This document shows, piece by piece, positions 1-8,316 of a DNA stretch of 64,000 bases. The notes below the pieces were generated by a model. The model worked only from the letters and a program-made list of their open reading frames with translations. It did not search any database and was not told where the DNA came from. Position 1 is the first letter of the stretch. Every line of letters begins with the position of its first letter. The DNA comes from Xylophilus sp. (GTDB taxonomy: Bacteria; Pseudomonadota; Gammaproteobacteria; Burkholderiales; Burkholderiaceae_C). Location: the NCBI GenBank assembly GCA_009914555.1, contig WNDY01000002.1, forward strand, positions 124,001-188,000. The letters run 5' to 3'. The position numbers and the translations under genes were made by a program.

Positions 1-1419
1 CTCAAGCGCGAGGACCAGCAGCCGGTGTTCAGCTTCAAGCTGCGCGGCGCCTACAACAAGATGGCGCACCTGTCGGCCGAGCAGCTCGCCCGCGGCGTGA
101 TCTGCGCCTCGGCCGGCAACCATGCCCAGGGCGTCGCGATGAGCGCCCGCAAGCTGGGCACGCGCGCCGTCATTGTCATGCCGACCACGACGCCGCAGGT
201 CAAGATCGATGCGGTGCGCGGCTTCGGCGGCGAGGTCGTGCTGCATGGCGAGAGCTATTCCGAGGCCCATGCCCATGCGGTCGAGCTGGAGCGCGCGCAG
301 GGCCTGACCTTCGTGCATCCGTTCGACGACCCGGACGTGATCGCCGGCCAGGGCACGATCGCGATGGAGATCCTGCGCCAGCACCCGGGCCGGCTCGACG
401 CCGTGTTCGTCGCCATCGGCGGTGGCGGCCTGGTGTCCGGCGTGGCCAACTACATCAAGGCCCTGCGCCCCGAGATCAAGGTGATCGGCGTGCAGATGAA
501 CGACTCCGACGCGATGGCGCAGTCGGTCGCCGCCGGCCGGCGCGTCGCGCTGGCCGACGTGGGCCTGTTCGCCGACGGCACGGCCGTCAAGCTGATCGGC
601 GAGGAAACCTTCCGCATCGCCCGGGGGCTGGTCGACGGGTTCGTCACCGTCGACACCGACGCGGTCTGCGCGGCGATCAAGGACATCTTCGTCGACACCC
701 GCAGCATCGTCGAGCCGTCCGGCGCGCTCGCGGTGGCCGCGATCAAGCAGTACGCCGCCGCCCACGGCACGCAGGGCGAGACCTATGCGGCCGTGCTCTG
801 CGGCGCCAACATGAACTTCGACCGGCTGCGCTTCGTAGCCGAGCGCGCCCTGGTCGGCGAGGAGCGCGAGGCGCTGTTCGCCGTCACCATTCCCGAGGAG
901 CGCGGCAGCTTCCGACGCTTCTGCGAGGCGGTGGCCGCGCTGCCCGGCGGGCCGCACAACGTCACCGAGTTCAACTACCGCATCAGCGACACCGAGCGCG
1001 CCCACGTGTTCGTGGGCCTCTCGACCCACGGGCGCGGCGAGTCGGCGCGCATCGCCAAAGCCTTCGCGCAGCAGGGCTTCCAGACGCTGGACCTGACCCA
1101 CGACGAACTGGCCAAGGAGCACCTGCGCCACCTGGTCGGCGGCCACTCCAGCCTGGCGCACGACGAGCGGCTGCTGCGCTTCGTCTTCCCCGAGCGGCCC
1201 GGCGCGCTGCTCAAGTTCCTGAGCCTGATGCAGCCGACCTGGAACATCAGCCTGTTCCACTACCGCAACCAGGGCGCGGACTACGGCCGCATCCTGGTCG
1301 GCCTGCAGGTGCCGGCCAGCGACAGCCAGGCGTTCCGCGCGTTCCTGGACACGCTGGGCTATCCGTCGATCGAGGAGACGGCCAACCCCGCCTACCGGCT
1401 GTTCCTGCGCAGCCAGTAA
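1..1419 (+). CDS. ilvA: Threonine ammonia-lyase, biosynthetic (5' truncated)
   Basis: PLP-dependent deamination of threonine to 2-oxobutyrate, the committed step of isoleucine synthesis, in the cytoplasm. The reading frame is open from base 1 (LKREDQQPVFSFKLRGAYNK), so the N-terminus lies outside the window; by comparison with E. coli IlvA roughly 50-60 residues are missing. SFKLRGAYNK carries the PLP lysine, and GGGGLVSG is the phosphate-binding glycine loop. The C-terminal ~170 residues (from about EREALFAVTIPEERG) form two ACT-like regulatory domains, which marks the feedback-regulated biosynthetic type rather than the short catabolic TdcB type. It ends 14 bp before cobS on the same strand. 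Identity is secure; the true start cannot be seen. Confidence 0.95.
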   Translation, partial: LKREDQQPVFSFKLRGAYNKMAHLSAEQLARGVICASAGNHAQGVAMSARKLGTRAVIVMPTTTPQVKIDAVRGFGGEVVLHGESYSEAHAHAVELERAQGLTFVHPFDDPDVIAGQGTIAMEILRQHPGRLDAVFVAIGGGGLVSGVANYIKALRPEIKVIGVQMNDSDAMAQSVAAGRRVALADVGLFADGTAVKLIGEETFRIARGLVDGFVTVDTDAVCAAIKDIFVDTRSIVEPSGALAVAAIKQYAAAHGTQGETYAAVLCGANMNFDRLRFVAERALVGEEREALFAVTIPEERGSFRRFCEAVAALPGGPHNVTEFNYRISDTERAHVFVGLSTHGRGESARIAKAFAQQGFQTLDLTHDELAKEHLRHLVGGHSSLAHDERLLRFVFPERPGALLKFLSLMQPTWNISLFHYRNQGADYGRILVGLQVPASDSQAFRAFLDTLGYPSIEETANPAYRLFLRSQ

Positions 1420-1433
1420 CCCCGCGTCCCGGC

Positions 1434-2246
1434 ATGCGCGCCGCCGCCACGGGCCTGCGCCACTTCCTGCTCGCGCTGCAGTTCTTCACCCGCGTGCCGG
1501 TCACCGGGCGGCTGGCGGCCTGGATCGGCTACAGCCCGGCCATGCTGCGCGCGGCCGCGGCGCACTTTCCGGGCATCGGCTGGATCGCCGCGGCGCTGGC
1601 CGCCGCCGTCTACGCGCTGCTGCACCGGGCGCTGGGCGCCAATCCGTTCGCGCCGCTGGCGGCCGCGGTCGGCTGCACCATCGCCACGGTGCTGCTGACC
1701 GGCGGCTTCCACGAGGACGGGCTGGCCGACGTGGCCGACGGGCTCGGCGGCAGCGCGTCGCGCGAACGGGCGCTGGAGATCATGAAGGACTCGCGCATCG
1801 GCGCCTTCGGCGCGATGGCGCTGGTGCTGGCGCTGCTGGCCAAGTCCGTGCTGCTGGCGGCCCTCGGCGCGCGCGGGCTGGCGCCGGCCGCCGCGGCGCT
1901 GGGCGGCGCGCATGTGCTGTCGCGCTTTCTTCCGCTGCTGCTGGTGCGGGCGCTGCCGCACGTGGGCGATGCGGCGCGGTCCAAGAGCAAGCCGCTGGCC
2001 GACCGCATCGGCGGCGGCGCGCTGGCGGTGGCCGGCGCGTGGTGCCTGCCGCCGCTCGCGGGCGCGATCGCCTGGCAGGGCGCCGCTTTCGCCGCGGCGG
2101 CCGTTGCCGCCAGCCTGCTCGCCCTCGCCTGGATGGGCCGGCTGTTCGCGCGCCGGCTCCAGGGCTTCACCGGCGACTGCCTGGGCGCCACGCAGCAGGT
2201 CTGCGAGATCGCGTTCTACCTGGGCGCGGTGCTGGCGCTGCGATGA
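1434..2246 (+). CDS. cobS: Adenosylcobinamide-GDP ribazoletransferase
   Basis: Membrane enzyme that joins alpha-ribazole to adenosylcobinamide-GDP in the last stage of cobalamin (B12) assembly. The 270-residue length is normal. LQFFTRVPV near the N-terminus and the acidic stretch GGFHEDGLADVADGLGG followed by KDSRIGAFG are CobS signatures that bind substrate and Mg2+. Several hydrophobic Ala/Leu-rich segments indicate a polytopic inner-membrane protein. Its stop overlaps the start of cobC (ATGA), so the two are translationally coupled. No other cobalamin genes are in the window. Confidence 0.93.
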   Translation: MRAAATGLRHFLLALQFFTRVPVTGRLAAWIGYSPAMLRAAAAHFPGIGWIAAALAAAVYALLHRALGANPFAPLAAAVGCTIATVLLTGGFHEDGLADVADGLGGSASRERALEIMKDSRIGAFGAMALVLALLAKSVLLAALGARGLAPAAAALGGAHVLSRFLPLLLVRALPHVGDAARSKSKPLADRIGGGALAVAGAWCLPPLAGAIAWQGAAFAAAAVAASLLALAWMGRLFARRLQGFTGDCLGATQQVCEIAFYLGAVLALR

Positions 2247-2806
2247 CGGCCAGGCTCTGGCTGGTGCGCCATGCGCTGCCGCAGGTGGCGCCGGGCATCT
2301 GCTACGGCGCGCAGGACGTGGCGGCCGACAGTGCCGCGACCAGCGAGGCCGCGGACCGCCTTCACGCCCTGCTGCCGGCGGCGGCGCAGCTGGTCACGTC
2401 GCCACGCCGGCGCTGCACGGCACTGGCCGATGCGCTGCACGCGCGCCGCGGTGGCGCCATGCCGCGCGTCGATGCGCGGCTGGCCGAGATGGATTTCGGC
2501 CGCTGGGAAGGCCGTGCCTGGAACGCGATCGCCGCGGCCGAACTCCGGGCCTGGACCGATGACTTCGCCGGCTACCGCGCGGGCGGCCACGGCGAATCGG
2601 CCGGCGCCTTCATGGCCCGCGTCGGCGCGGCCTTCGACGAAAGCACCGGCGCGGCCGGCGACGTCGCCTGGATCACCCACGCCGGCGTGATCCGCGCGGC
2701 CATGCTGATCGCGCAAGGCATTCGCACGCTCGCGCGTGCCGACTGGTGGCCCATGCAGGCGCCGCCCTTCGGTCAGCACATCGTGCTGGAACTGCAACGG
2801 GATTGA
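2243..2806 (+). CDS. cobC: Alpha-ribazole phosphatase (histidine phosphatase family)
   Basis: Predicted to remove the phosphate from alpha-ribazole-5'-phosphate (or adenosylcobalamin-5'-phosphate) in nucleotide-loop assembly. The 187-residue protein starts at the ATG that overlaps the cobS stop; an upstream in-frame extension exists but lies inside cobS. It has the phosphoglycerate-mutase-like motifs LVRHALP (catalytic His; RHA in place of the common RHG), TSPRRRC, EMDFGRWEG and ITHAGVIR (second catalytic His). The function is inferred from these motifs plus coupling to cobS. A generic histidine phosphatase is the alternative. Confidence 0.85.
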   Translation: MTARLWLVRHALPQVAPGICYGAQDVAADSAATSEAADRLHALLPAAAQLVTSPRRRCTALADALHARRGGAMPRVDARLAEMDFGRWEGRAWNAIAAAELRAWTDDFAGYRAGGHGESAGAFMARVGAAFDESTGAAGDVAWITHAGVIRAAMLIAQGIRTLARADWWPMQAPPFGQHIVLELQRD

Positions 2807-2807
2807 A

Positions 2808-3248
2808 TCAGCGGCGCGGGGGCAGCTCGAGCTGCACCGTCGCCGCGCCGCCGGCCGGCCCCAGCTGCGCCTGGCGGTGCCCGAGCGACTGCACGACCAC
2901 GCCCTCGGCCACGGTGGCGCCGACGCGATACGGCCGGGCCGGCTGGCCGTCCACGGCGATCAGCGCCGCGCCGCTGCCGCTGCTGCGCCCGGCCAGCACG
3001 CCGAGCAGGACGTAGCGGCTGGCTGCGGGCGCCGCGGCCTGCGGCACGGCACCGAGCACGCGGGCCAGTGCGGCCGCATCCGGCGCCGCCGCCGCGGGCA
3101 GCCGCACCGGTACGTCGACCTCGTCGCGCGGGGCCGACAGCCGCAGGCCCCAGTAGGCCGCGCCGGCAGCCGCCGCGGCCCACAGGACGAAGGTCAAGGC
3201 GGACGTTGCCGCATACGTGCCCCGCGGGCCCTGGATTGCTGTCACCAT
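2808..3248 (-). CDS. gspC: Type II secretion system protein C (short form)
   Basis: Inner-membrane component that links the T2SS assembly platform to the outer-membrane secretin. The 146-residue protein, started at the ATG at 3248, has one membrane segment (about residues 14-34) and a periplasmic homology region (YVLLGVLAG...AALIAVDGQPARPYRVGA...GVVVQSL). It has no C-terminal PDZ or coiled-coil domain, so it is shorter than classical GspC. It is transcribed away from gspG across a 76-bp gap and ends one base from the cobC stop in convergent orientation. Being split from the main gsp operon is unusual but seen in related bacteria. Divergence is low-complexity Ala-rich, so the call rests on the homology-region pattern and context. 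Confidence 0.75.
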   Translation of the reverse strand: MVTAIQGPRGTYAATSALTFVLWAAAAAGAAYWGLRLSAPRDEVDVPVRLPAAAAPDAAALARVLGAVPQAAAPAASRYVLLGVLAGRSSGSGAALIAVDGQPARPYRVGATVAEGVVVQSLGHRQAQLGPAGGAATVQLELPPRR

Positions 3249-3324
3249 CGCCGCATTATCATGCGACCGCCTTGCGCGCATATTTCACGTTCAGCCCTTT
3301 GCCCCGCGGCGCGCCGCCTGAGAC

Positions 3325-3777
3325 ATGACTTCTTCCCCCTCTTCCCTGCGAATTCCCCTGCGCCGCCGCATACAGGCCGGCTTCACCCTGATCGAACTGA
3401 TGGTCGTGCTGGTCATCATCGGCGTGCTGGCCGCGCTGATCGTGCCCAACGTGCTGGACCGCGCCGACGACGCCCGCGCGACCGCGGCCCGCACCGACGT
3501 GAACAACCTGGTGCAGGCCCTCAAGCTCTACCGCCTCGACAACCAGCGCTATCCCACGGCGGAGCAGGGGTTGCAGGCGCTGGTCGCCCGCCCCACGGCC
3601 GCGCCGGTGCCGAGCAACTGGCGCCCCTACCTCGACAAGCTGCCGAACGACCCCTGGGGCCGTCCATACCAGTACCTGAACCCGGGCGTGAGGGGCGAGA
3701 TCGACGTGATGTCCTTCGGCGCCGATGGCAAGTCCGGCGGCGAAGGCAGGGATGCGGACATCGGCAGCTGGCAGTAG
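3325..3777 (+). CDS. gspG: Type II secretion major pseudopilin
   Basis: Main subunit of the periplasmic pseudopilus that drives exoprotein export. 150 residues: a basic leader of about 18 residues, then the prepilin peptidase site and N-terminal helix GFTLIELMVVLVIIGVLAA, with Glu5 present. The C-terminal domain has the conserved YRLDNQRYPTAEQGLQALV, DPWGRPYQYLNPG and SFGADGKSGGEGRDADIG features; the last is the calcium-binding loop region. It starts the plus-strand gsp operon and overlaps gspH by 26 bp. Very secure. Confidence 0.97.
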   Translation: MTSSPSSLRIPLRRRIQAGFTLIELMVVLVIIGVLAALIVPNVLDRADDARATAARTDVNNLVQALKLYRLDNQRYPTAEQGLQALVARPTAAPVPSNWRPYLDKLPNDPWGRPYQYLNPGVRGEIDVMSFGADGKSGGEGRDADIGSWQ

Positions 3778-4198
3778 GCCGCACGACCCCGGTTTCACGC
3801 TGGTGGAGCTGCTGGTCGTGATCGCCATCGTGGCGCTCGCCACCGCCGGTGTGTCCCTGGCGCTGCGCGACACCCGCGCCGATGCGCTCGAACGCGAGGC
3901 GGTGCGTCTGGCCGCGCTGCTGGAGGCCGGGCGTGCCCAGTCGCGCATGAGCGGCGTGCCGGTGCGCTGGAGCGGCGGCGCCGCAGGCTTCCGCTTCGAC
4001 GGGCTCGACGCCGCGCCGCGCCCGGGCCGCTGGCTCGACACCGGCACCGCCGTCGTCGGCGAGGCCGTGCTGCTGCTCGGCCCCGAGCCGCTGATCAGCC
4101 CGCAGCAGGTGGTGCTGGTCAGCCGCGAGCTGCCGGGCCAGGCTGTGCGCGTGGCGACCGACGGACTGCATCCGTTCACGGTGCAGCGCGTCCAGTGA
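3752..4198 (+). CDS. gspH: Type II secretion minor pseudopilin H
   Basis: Minor pseudopilin of the T2SS pseudopilus. The ATG at 3752 gives 148 residues with a 14-residue leader followed by PGFTLVELLVVIAIVALA, the prepilin peptidase site and hydrophobic helix with Glu5. The start lies inside the end of gspG in another frame, typical of this operon. The rest is a beta-rich globular domain with weak sequence conservation (RLAALLEAGRAQSRMSGVPV is the usual helix-beta junction). It overlaps gspI (GTGA). Confidence 0.88.
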   Translation: MRTSAAGSRPHDPGFTLVELLVVIAIVALATAGVSLALRDTRADALEREAVRLAALLEAGRAQSRMSGVPVRWSGGAAGFRFDGLDAAPRPGRWLDTGTAVVGEAVLLLGPEPLISPQQVVLVSRELPGQAVRVATDGLHPFTVQRVQ

Positions 4199-4611
4199 AA
4201 CTCATACTCCCCCAGGCAATACGCCACAGCGGGCAGCCTGCGCGAGCTACCAGGCCATACCCCCAGGTCGGCTTTACGCTGATCGAGGTGCTGGTCGCGC
4301 TCTCCATCGTGGCGATCGCACTGGCGGCCGGAACGCAGGCGACCATCGCGCTCACGCGCAGCGCGCAGCGCCAGTCCGACATGGTGCTGGCCCAGCTCTG
4401 CGCCGAGAACGAGCTGACCCGCGTGCGCCTGTCGAGCCAGATGCCCGGCGTGGGCGATACCGCCGTGGCCTGCGAGCAGGCCGGCCGCCGCTACGACGTG
4501 GCCATCGCCGTGCGGCCGACGCCGAACCCGAGCTTCCGCCGCGTCGATGCGCAGGTGCTCGCTGCCGGCATGCCGGTGCTCCGGCTCACGACGATCGTGG
4601 GACGGTATTGA
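4195..4611 (+). CDS. gspI: Type II secretion minor pseudopilin I
   Basis: Minor pseudopilin that helps form the tip of the pseudopilus with GspJ and GspK. 138 residues from a GTG overlapping the gspH stop. The prepilin site is VGFTLIEVLVALSIVAIAL with Glu5. The leader before the cleavage glycine is about 25 residues long, whereas GspI leaders are usually very short. Bases 4203-4267, which encode almost the whole leader, match a dispersed palindromic repeat found elsewhere in this window. No alternative ATG, GTG or TTG lies between the GTG and the cleavage site in this frame. C-terminal ELTRVRLSSQMPGVGD...G region fits the family. Confidence 0.88.
   Translation: MKLILPQAIRHSGQPARATRPYPQVGFTLIEVLVALSIVAIALAAGTQATIALTRSAQRQSDMVLAQLCAENELTRVRLSSQMPGVGDTAVACEQAGRRYDVAIAVRPTPNPSFRRVDAQVLAAGMPVLRLTTIVGRY
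4203..4267 (+). repeat. Palindromic repeat copy 1, inside the gspI leader
   Basis: A 65-bp copy of the dispersed imperfect palindrome. It has the same length as the copy at 54152-54216; by eye about 40 of 65 positions agree without gaps, with the best agreement at both ends (CATAC-CCCC ... CCA-GCC-ATACCCCC). The core here is AGCGG-N11-GAGCT, degraded compared with AGCGC-N11-GCGCT. It is read in frame as codons 3-24 of gspI. Confidence 0.65.
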
Positions 4612-4612
4612 G

Positions 4613-5344
4613 ATGCGCCCGCGCGGCTTCACCCTCGTCGAACTGCTGGTCGCCCTGTCGGTCATGGCGCTGCTCGCCATCCTGGGCTGGCGCGGGCTCG
4701 ACGGCATGGTGCGGACCCGGCAGTTCACGCAGTCGCAGGCCGATGCCACGCTGACACTGCAGGCCGGCCTGTCGCAATGGCGCACCGACCTCGACGCAAT
4801 GGTGGTGCTGCCGCACATCCAGCCGCTGGACTGGGACGGTCAGGCGATGCGCATCACCCGCCGGGGTGCCGCCGCCGTCGCCAGCGCCAGCGCGCCGGTC
4901 GTCGTCGTGGCCTGGGCCCGGCGCGACGGCCAGTGGCTGCGCTGGCAGTCGGCGCCCGTGGCCTCGCGCGCCGACTGGCAGGATGCCTGGCAGCGCGCCG
5001 CGCTCTGGTCGCGCAACCCCGGCGTGCAGGACCTCGGCGCCCAGACTGCCCTGCTGCCCCTGGCCTACTGGCAGGTCTTCTACTTCCGCGGGGAGACCTG
5101 GACCAACCCGCTGTCCAGCGACGACAGCGCCGCCGCCAGCCGCGCCGTCGCCCGCAATGCGGCCCAGCAGCAAGCCACGCAGCAGTCCACCGGCTCGACC
5201 GACACGCAGCTGCAGACCGCGACACTCAACGCCGCGCTGCCCGACGGCGTGCGGCTGGTGCTGCAGCTGCCCGAGGGCAGCGCCTTCGCCGGCACGCTGG
5301 TGCAGGACTGGGCCCGGCCGACGGTGGGCGGAGGCAAGTTGTGA
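4613..5344 (+). CDS. gspJ: Type II secretion minor pseudopilin J
   Basis: Minor pseudopilin of the T2SS tip complex. The ATG at 4613 (one base after the gspI stop) gives 243 residues with a short leader MRPRG and FTLVELLVALSVMALLAILG, including Glu5. WRGLDGM and the QWRTDLDAM region are typical of GspJ. A Gln/Ser/Thr-rich stretch (around QQQATQQSTGSTDTQ) lies near the C-terminus and is probably a flexible loop. It overlaps gspK by four bases (GTGA). Confidence 0.9.
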   Translation: MRPRGFTLVELLVALSVMALLAILGWRGLDGMVRTRQFTQSQADATLTLQAGLSQWRTDLDAMVVLPHIQPLDWDGQAMRITRRGAAAVASASAPVVVVAWARRDGQWLRWQSAPVASRADWQDAWQRAALWSRNPGVQDLGAQTALLPLAYWQVFYFRGETWTNPLSSDDSAAASRAVARNAAQQQATQQSTGSTDTQLQTATLNAALPDGVRLVLQLPEGSAFAGTLVQDWARPTVGGGKL

Positions 5345-6291
5345 AGCGCGTGCTCCGCCGCCAGCGCGGCGCCGCCCTGCTGGCCGCCATGCTCACGGTG
5401 GCGCTGGTCGCCACCTTCGCCGCCGCAGCCGTCTGGCAGCAGTGGCGGGCCACCGAGGTCGAGGCCGCCGAACGCGTGCGCGTGCAGACCGCCTGGATCC
5501 TCATCGGCGCGCTCGACTGGTCGCGCCTCATCCTGCGCGAGGACGGCATCGCCGGCAACACCGACCACTTGGCCGAGCCCTGGGCCGTGCCTCTGCAGGA
5601 GTCGCGCCTGTCGACTTTCCTCGCGGCGGACCGCAGCATGGCCGACGCCTCGGCCTCCACCGCCGACGCGCAGGAAGCCTTCCTCTCCGGCCGCATCGTC
5701 GATGCGCAGTCCAAGCTCAACCTGAGCAACCTCGTCGGCCATGACCGCAAGATCGACGCGGCCACGCTGGCGCAGTTCACCCGCCTGTTCGCGCTGCTCG
5801 GCCTGCCGGCGAGCCAGCTCACGTCGCTCGCGCAGAACCTGCTGCTCGCCTCCGATGGCAGCGCGAGCGGCGCGCCGCTCATGCCGCAGAAGCTCCAGGA
5901 CCTGGGCTGGCTCGGCCTGCCGCCGGCCACCATCGCCGCGCTCGCGCCCTATGCCACCGTGCTGCCGGCCCGCACCACCGTCAACGTCAACACCGCCGGC
6001 GCCGAGGTGCTCTACGCCTCCGCGCCGAAGCTGCAGATCGCGCAGGCGCGCCAGTTCGTCGGCCTGCGCGACACCGTGCAGTTCGACACGCTGCTGGCCG
6101 CCGGCAAGCGCCTGGGCGACGAGAGTCTCTTCACGCAGGGCGCGCACGACGTGCGGTCCAACTACTTCGAAGTGCAAGGCCGCCTGCGCATCGACCAGTT
6201 CGCAGTGGAAGAGCATTCGCTGGTCTTCCGTACCGGCATCGTGGTGCGCACCATCTGGCGCGAGCGAGGGCCGGCGCCGGCCGACGAATAG
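5341..6291 (+). CDS. gspK: Type II secretion minor pseudopilin K
   Basis: Largest minor pseudopilin, capping the pseudopilus. The GTG at 5341 overlaps the gspJ stop and gives 316 residues. The N-terminus RQRGAALLAAMLTVALVATF carries a prepilin-type helix without Glu5, which is characteristic of GspK. Later features include the helical domain after DGIAGNTDHLAEPWAVPL, the SGRIVDAQSKLNLSNL motif, and TTVNVNTAGAEVLYA of the saposin-like helix-hairpin-helix part. Identity is secure from order and motifs. Confidence 0.93.
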   Translation: MKRVLRRQRGAALLAAMLTVALVATFAAAAVWQQWRATEVEAAERVRVQTAWILIGALDWSRLILREDGIAGNTDHLAEPWAVPLQESRLSTFLAADRSMADASASTADAQEAFLSGRIVDAQSKLNLSNLVGHDRKIDAATLAQFTRLFALLGLPASQLTSLAQNLLLASDGSASGAPLMPQKLQDLGWLGLPPATIAALAPYATVLPARTTVNVNTAGAEVLYASAPKLQIAQARQFVGLRDTVQFDTLLAAGKRLGDESLFTQGAHDVRSNYFEVQGRLRIDQFAVEEHSLVFRTGIVVRTIWRERGPAPADE

Positions 6292-6354
6292 CTGCGACCC
6301 AATGCACACGAAGCTGTCAAAACAAACTTCTAGAATGGCCGGCTGACTTTTTCC

Positions 6355-7608
6355 ATGAGCACGCTGATCGTTCTCCTCCCGCCGGGCCCTGCCGCCGGCG
6401 CCTCTGCCGACCATCCGTTCGTGCTCACCGCCGACGGGCATGCAGTCGTGCAGCATGGCAGCGCGCCACCGGCCCTGCTGCCGCTGCCCACGGGCACCGG
6501 CGCCGCCACCGTAGCCGTGGTGCCGGCGCGCCTGCTGTCGTGGCACCGCGTCGACCTGCCGCGCGGCGTCAACCAGGCACGTCTGCGCCCGGTGCTCGAA
6601 GGTCTGCTCGAAGACCGGCTGCTCGACGACCCCGCCGCGCTGCAGTTCGCCCTTGCGCCCGGTGCACATTCCATCGCACGTTCCGGCGGACCGGCGTGGG
6701 TCGCCGTGTGCGACCGCGCCTGGCTGCGCGGCGCGCTGGCGGCGCTCGAAGCCGCCGGCCGCCCGGTGGCGCGCATCGTGCCGGAGTTCGCACCGCAACC
6801 CGACCCGGGCCTCTCATCGCGCGTGCATGCCATCGACGGCGGTGGCGGTGCCGACGATGTCTGGCTGGTGCACGAAGGCGACGCCGAGGCCGGCGTGGCC
6901 CTGCTGCCCCTGCTGGCCGCGGCCGCCGTGCCGCTGCGCGCGGCCGACGACATCACCGCCGAGCCGGCCGTGGCCGCCGTGGCCGAGCGCGTGCTCGGCC
7001 GCAGCCTGCCGCTGCGCACCGCGGGCGAACGCTGGCTGGCCGCGGCGCGCGGCGGCTGGGACCTGGCCCAGTTCGACCTGGCCCGCCCGGGCGGCCGCCG
7101 CCTCTGGCGCCGCATCGGTGCGGCCGCCGCGCAGTTCCTGCGCGCCCCCGAATGGCGTGCCGCACGCTGGGGCGCCGCGCTGCTGGTGGTCGTGCAGATC
7201 GCCGGCCTCAACCTCTGGGCCTGGCAGGAGCGCAGCGCGCTGGCCGCCAAGCGCGCGCGCATCGAGGACACGCTGACCGAAACCTTCCCGCAGGTGCGCG
7301 TGGTGCTTGACGCGCCGGTGCAGATGGAGCGCGAGGTGGCCGCGTTGCGGCAGGCCACCGGCGGCATCTCGCCGGGCGACCTCGAATCCATGCTGGCCGC
7401 GCTGGCGGCCGCGCTGCCGGCCGGCCGCTCGGTCGCGGCCATCGAATACAGCCCCGGCGAAGCGCGGCTGCGCGGCCCGGGCCTCGAATCCGGGCTCGAC
7501 AGCGGCATCGCGGCCCGCCTGCGCCAGGCCGGCTATTCCCTGCGCACCGACGGCAGCACCGTCGTGCTGCGCGCCGATGCCGCCGCGGCCGAAAGCACCC
7601 ATCCATGA
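6355..7608 (+). CDS. gspL: Type II secretion system protein L
   Basis: Bitopic inner-membrane protein that recruits the GspE ATPase to the platform. 417 residues: a cytoplasmic actin-like N-terminal domain (to about residue 255), a membrane segment around WGAALLVVVQIAGLNLWAW, and a periplasmic ferredoxin-like domain after it. The sequence is much more divergent and Ala-rich than that of GspG, as usual for this subunit. It follows gspK after 63 bp, the first gap in the operon, and overlaps gspM by four bases. Confidence 0.88.
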   Translation: MSTLIVLLPPGPAAGASADHPFVLTADGHAVVQHGSAPPALLPLPTGTGAATVAVVPARLLSWHRVDLPRGVNQARLRPVLEGLLEDRLLDDPAALQFALAPGAHSIARSGGPAWVAVCDRAWLRGALAALEAAGRPVARIVPEFAPQPDPGLSSRVHAIDGGGGADDVWLVHEGDAEAGVALLPLLAAAAVPLRAADDITAEPAVAAVAERVLGRSLPLRTAGERWLAAARGGWDLAQFDLARPGGRRLWRRIGAAAAQFLRAPEWRAARWGAALLVVVQIAGLNLWAWQERSALAAKRARIEDTLTETFPQVRVVLDAPVQMEREVAALRQATGGISPGDLESMLAALAAALPAGRSVAAIEYSPGEARLRGPGLESGLDSGIAARLRQAGYSLRTDGSTVVLRADAAAAESTHP

Positions 7609-8264
7609 GCAGCGCCGTGAACCCGCCGAGCCGCGCCTCCGCCCTGCGCGACCACGAGGCCCTGCAGGCGCTGCGTGCCCGCTGGCAGGCCCTGGCGCCG
7701 CGCGAGCGCATGCTGGTGCGCGGCGCCGGCGCGCTGGCCGGCCTGGCGCTGGTCTGGTGGATCGCCATCGCACCCGCCGTGACCACGCTGCGCAGCGCCC
7801 CGGCCGCCCACCGCCGGCTCGACGACCAGCTCCAGCGGGTGAGGGTGCTGGCCGCCCAGGCGCGGCAGCTGCAGTCCCAGCCCCGCACCGGCCGCGACGA
7901 AGCCCAGCGTGCGCTCGCCGCCAGCGTGCAGCAGCGCCTGGGCACGCAGGCGCAGCTCGGCGTGGCCGGTGACCGCGCCACACTCAATCTGCAGAACGTG
8001 CAGCCCACCGCGCTCGCCGCCTGGCTGGTGGACGCACGCACCTTGGCCCATGTCGTGCCGTCACAGGCCCAGCTGATGCGCGGCATGCACGGCGGACCGG
8101 GCGGCCCCGGGGGCCGTCCGGGGTTCGGACCCCAGCCCGGCCAGTTCAATCCTCCCGCCGGCAACGCGGGCCCCCAGCCTCAGCCGCCGCAGCCCGGGCA
8201 GGCCCACGACGGCCCCGCCGGCTGGACCGGCTCACTGGTGCTGGACCTGCCGGCCGAGCGCTGA
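7605..8264 (+). CDS. gspM: Type II secretion system protein M
   Basis: Inner-membrane partner of GspL. 219 residues with a short cytoplasmic N-terminus containing ALRARWQALAPRERMLV, one membrane segment (ALAGLALVWWIAIAPAV), and a periplasmic domain. Residues ~155-205 form an unusual Gly/Pro/Gln-rich low-complexity stretch (GGPGGPGGRPGFGPQPGQF...) before the last beta strand GWTGSLVLDLPAER, so the domain appears to carry a long disordered insertion. The call comes from operon position and membrane layout. Confidence 0.85.
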   Translation: MSSAVNPPSRASALRDHEALQALRARWQALAPRERMLVRGAGALAGLALVWWIAIAPAVTTLRSAPAAHRRLDDQLQRVRVLAAQARQLQSQPRTGRDEAQRALAASVQQRLGTQAQLGVAGDRATLNLQNVQPTALAAWLVDARTLAHVVPSQAQLMRGMHGGPGGPGGRPGFGPQPGQFNPPAGNAGPQPQPPQPGQAHDGPAGWTGSLVLDLPAER

Positions 8265-8316
8265 AAACACCTTCCGACCGGCCGGCCCCGCCCTGTCTTC
8301 CTCGAACCATTCTTCC

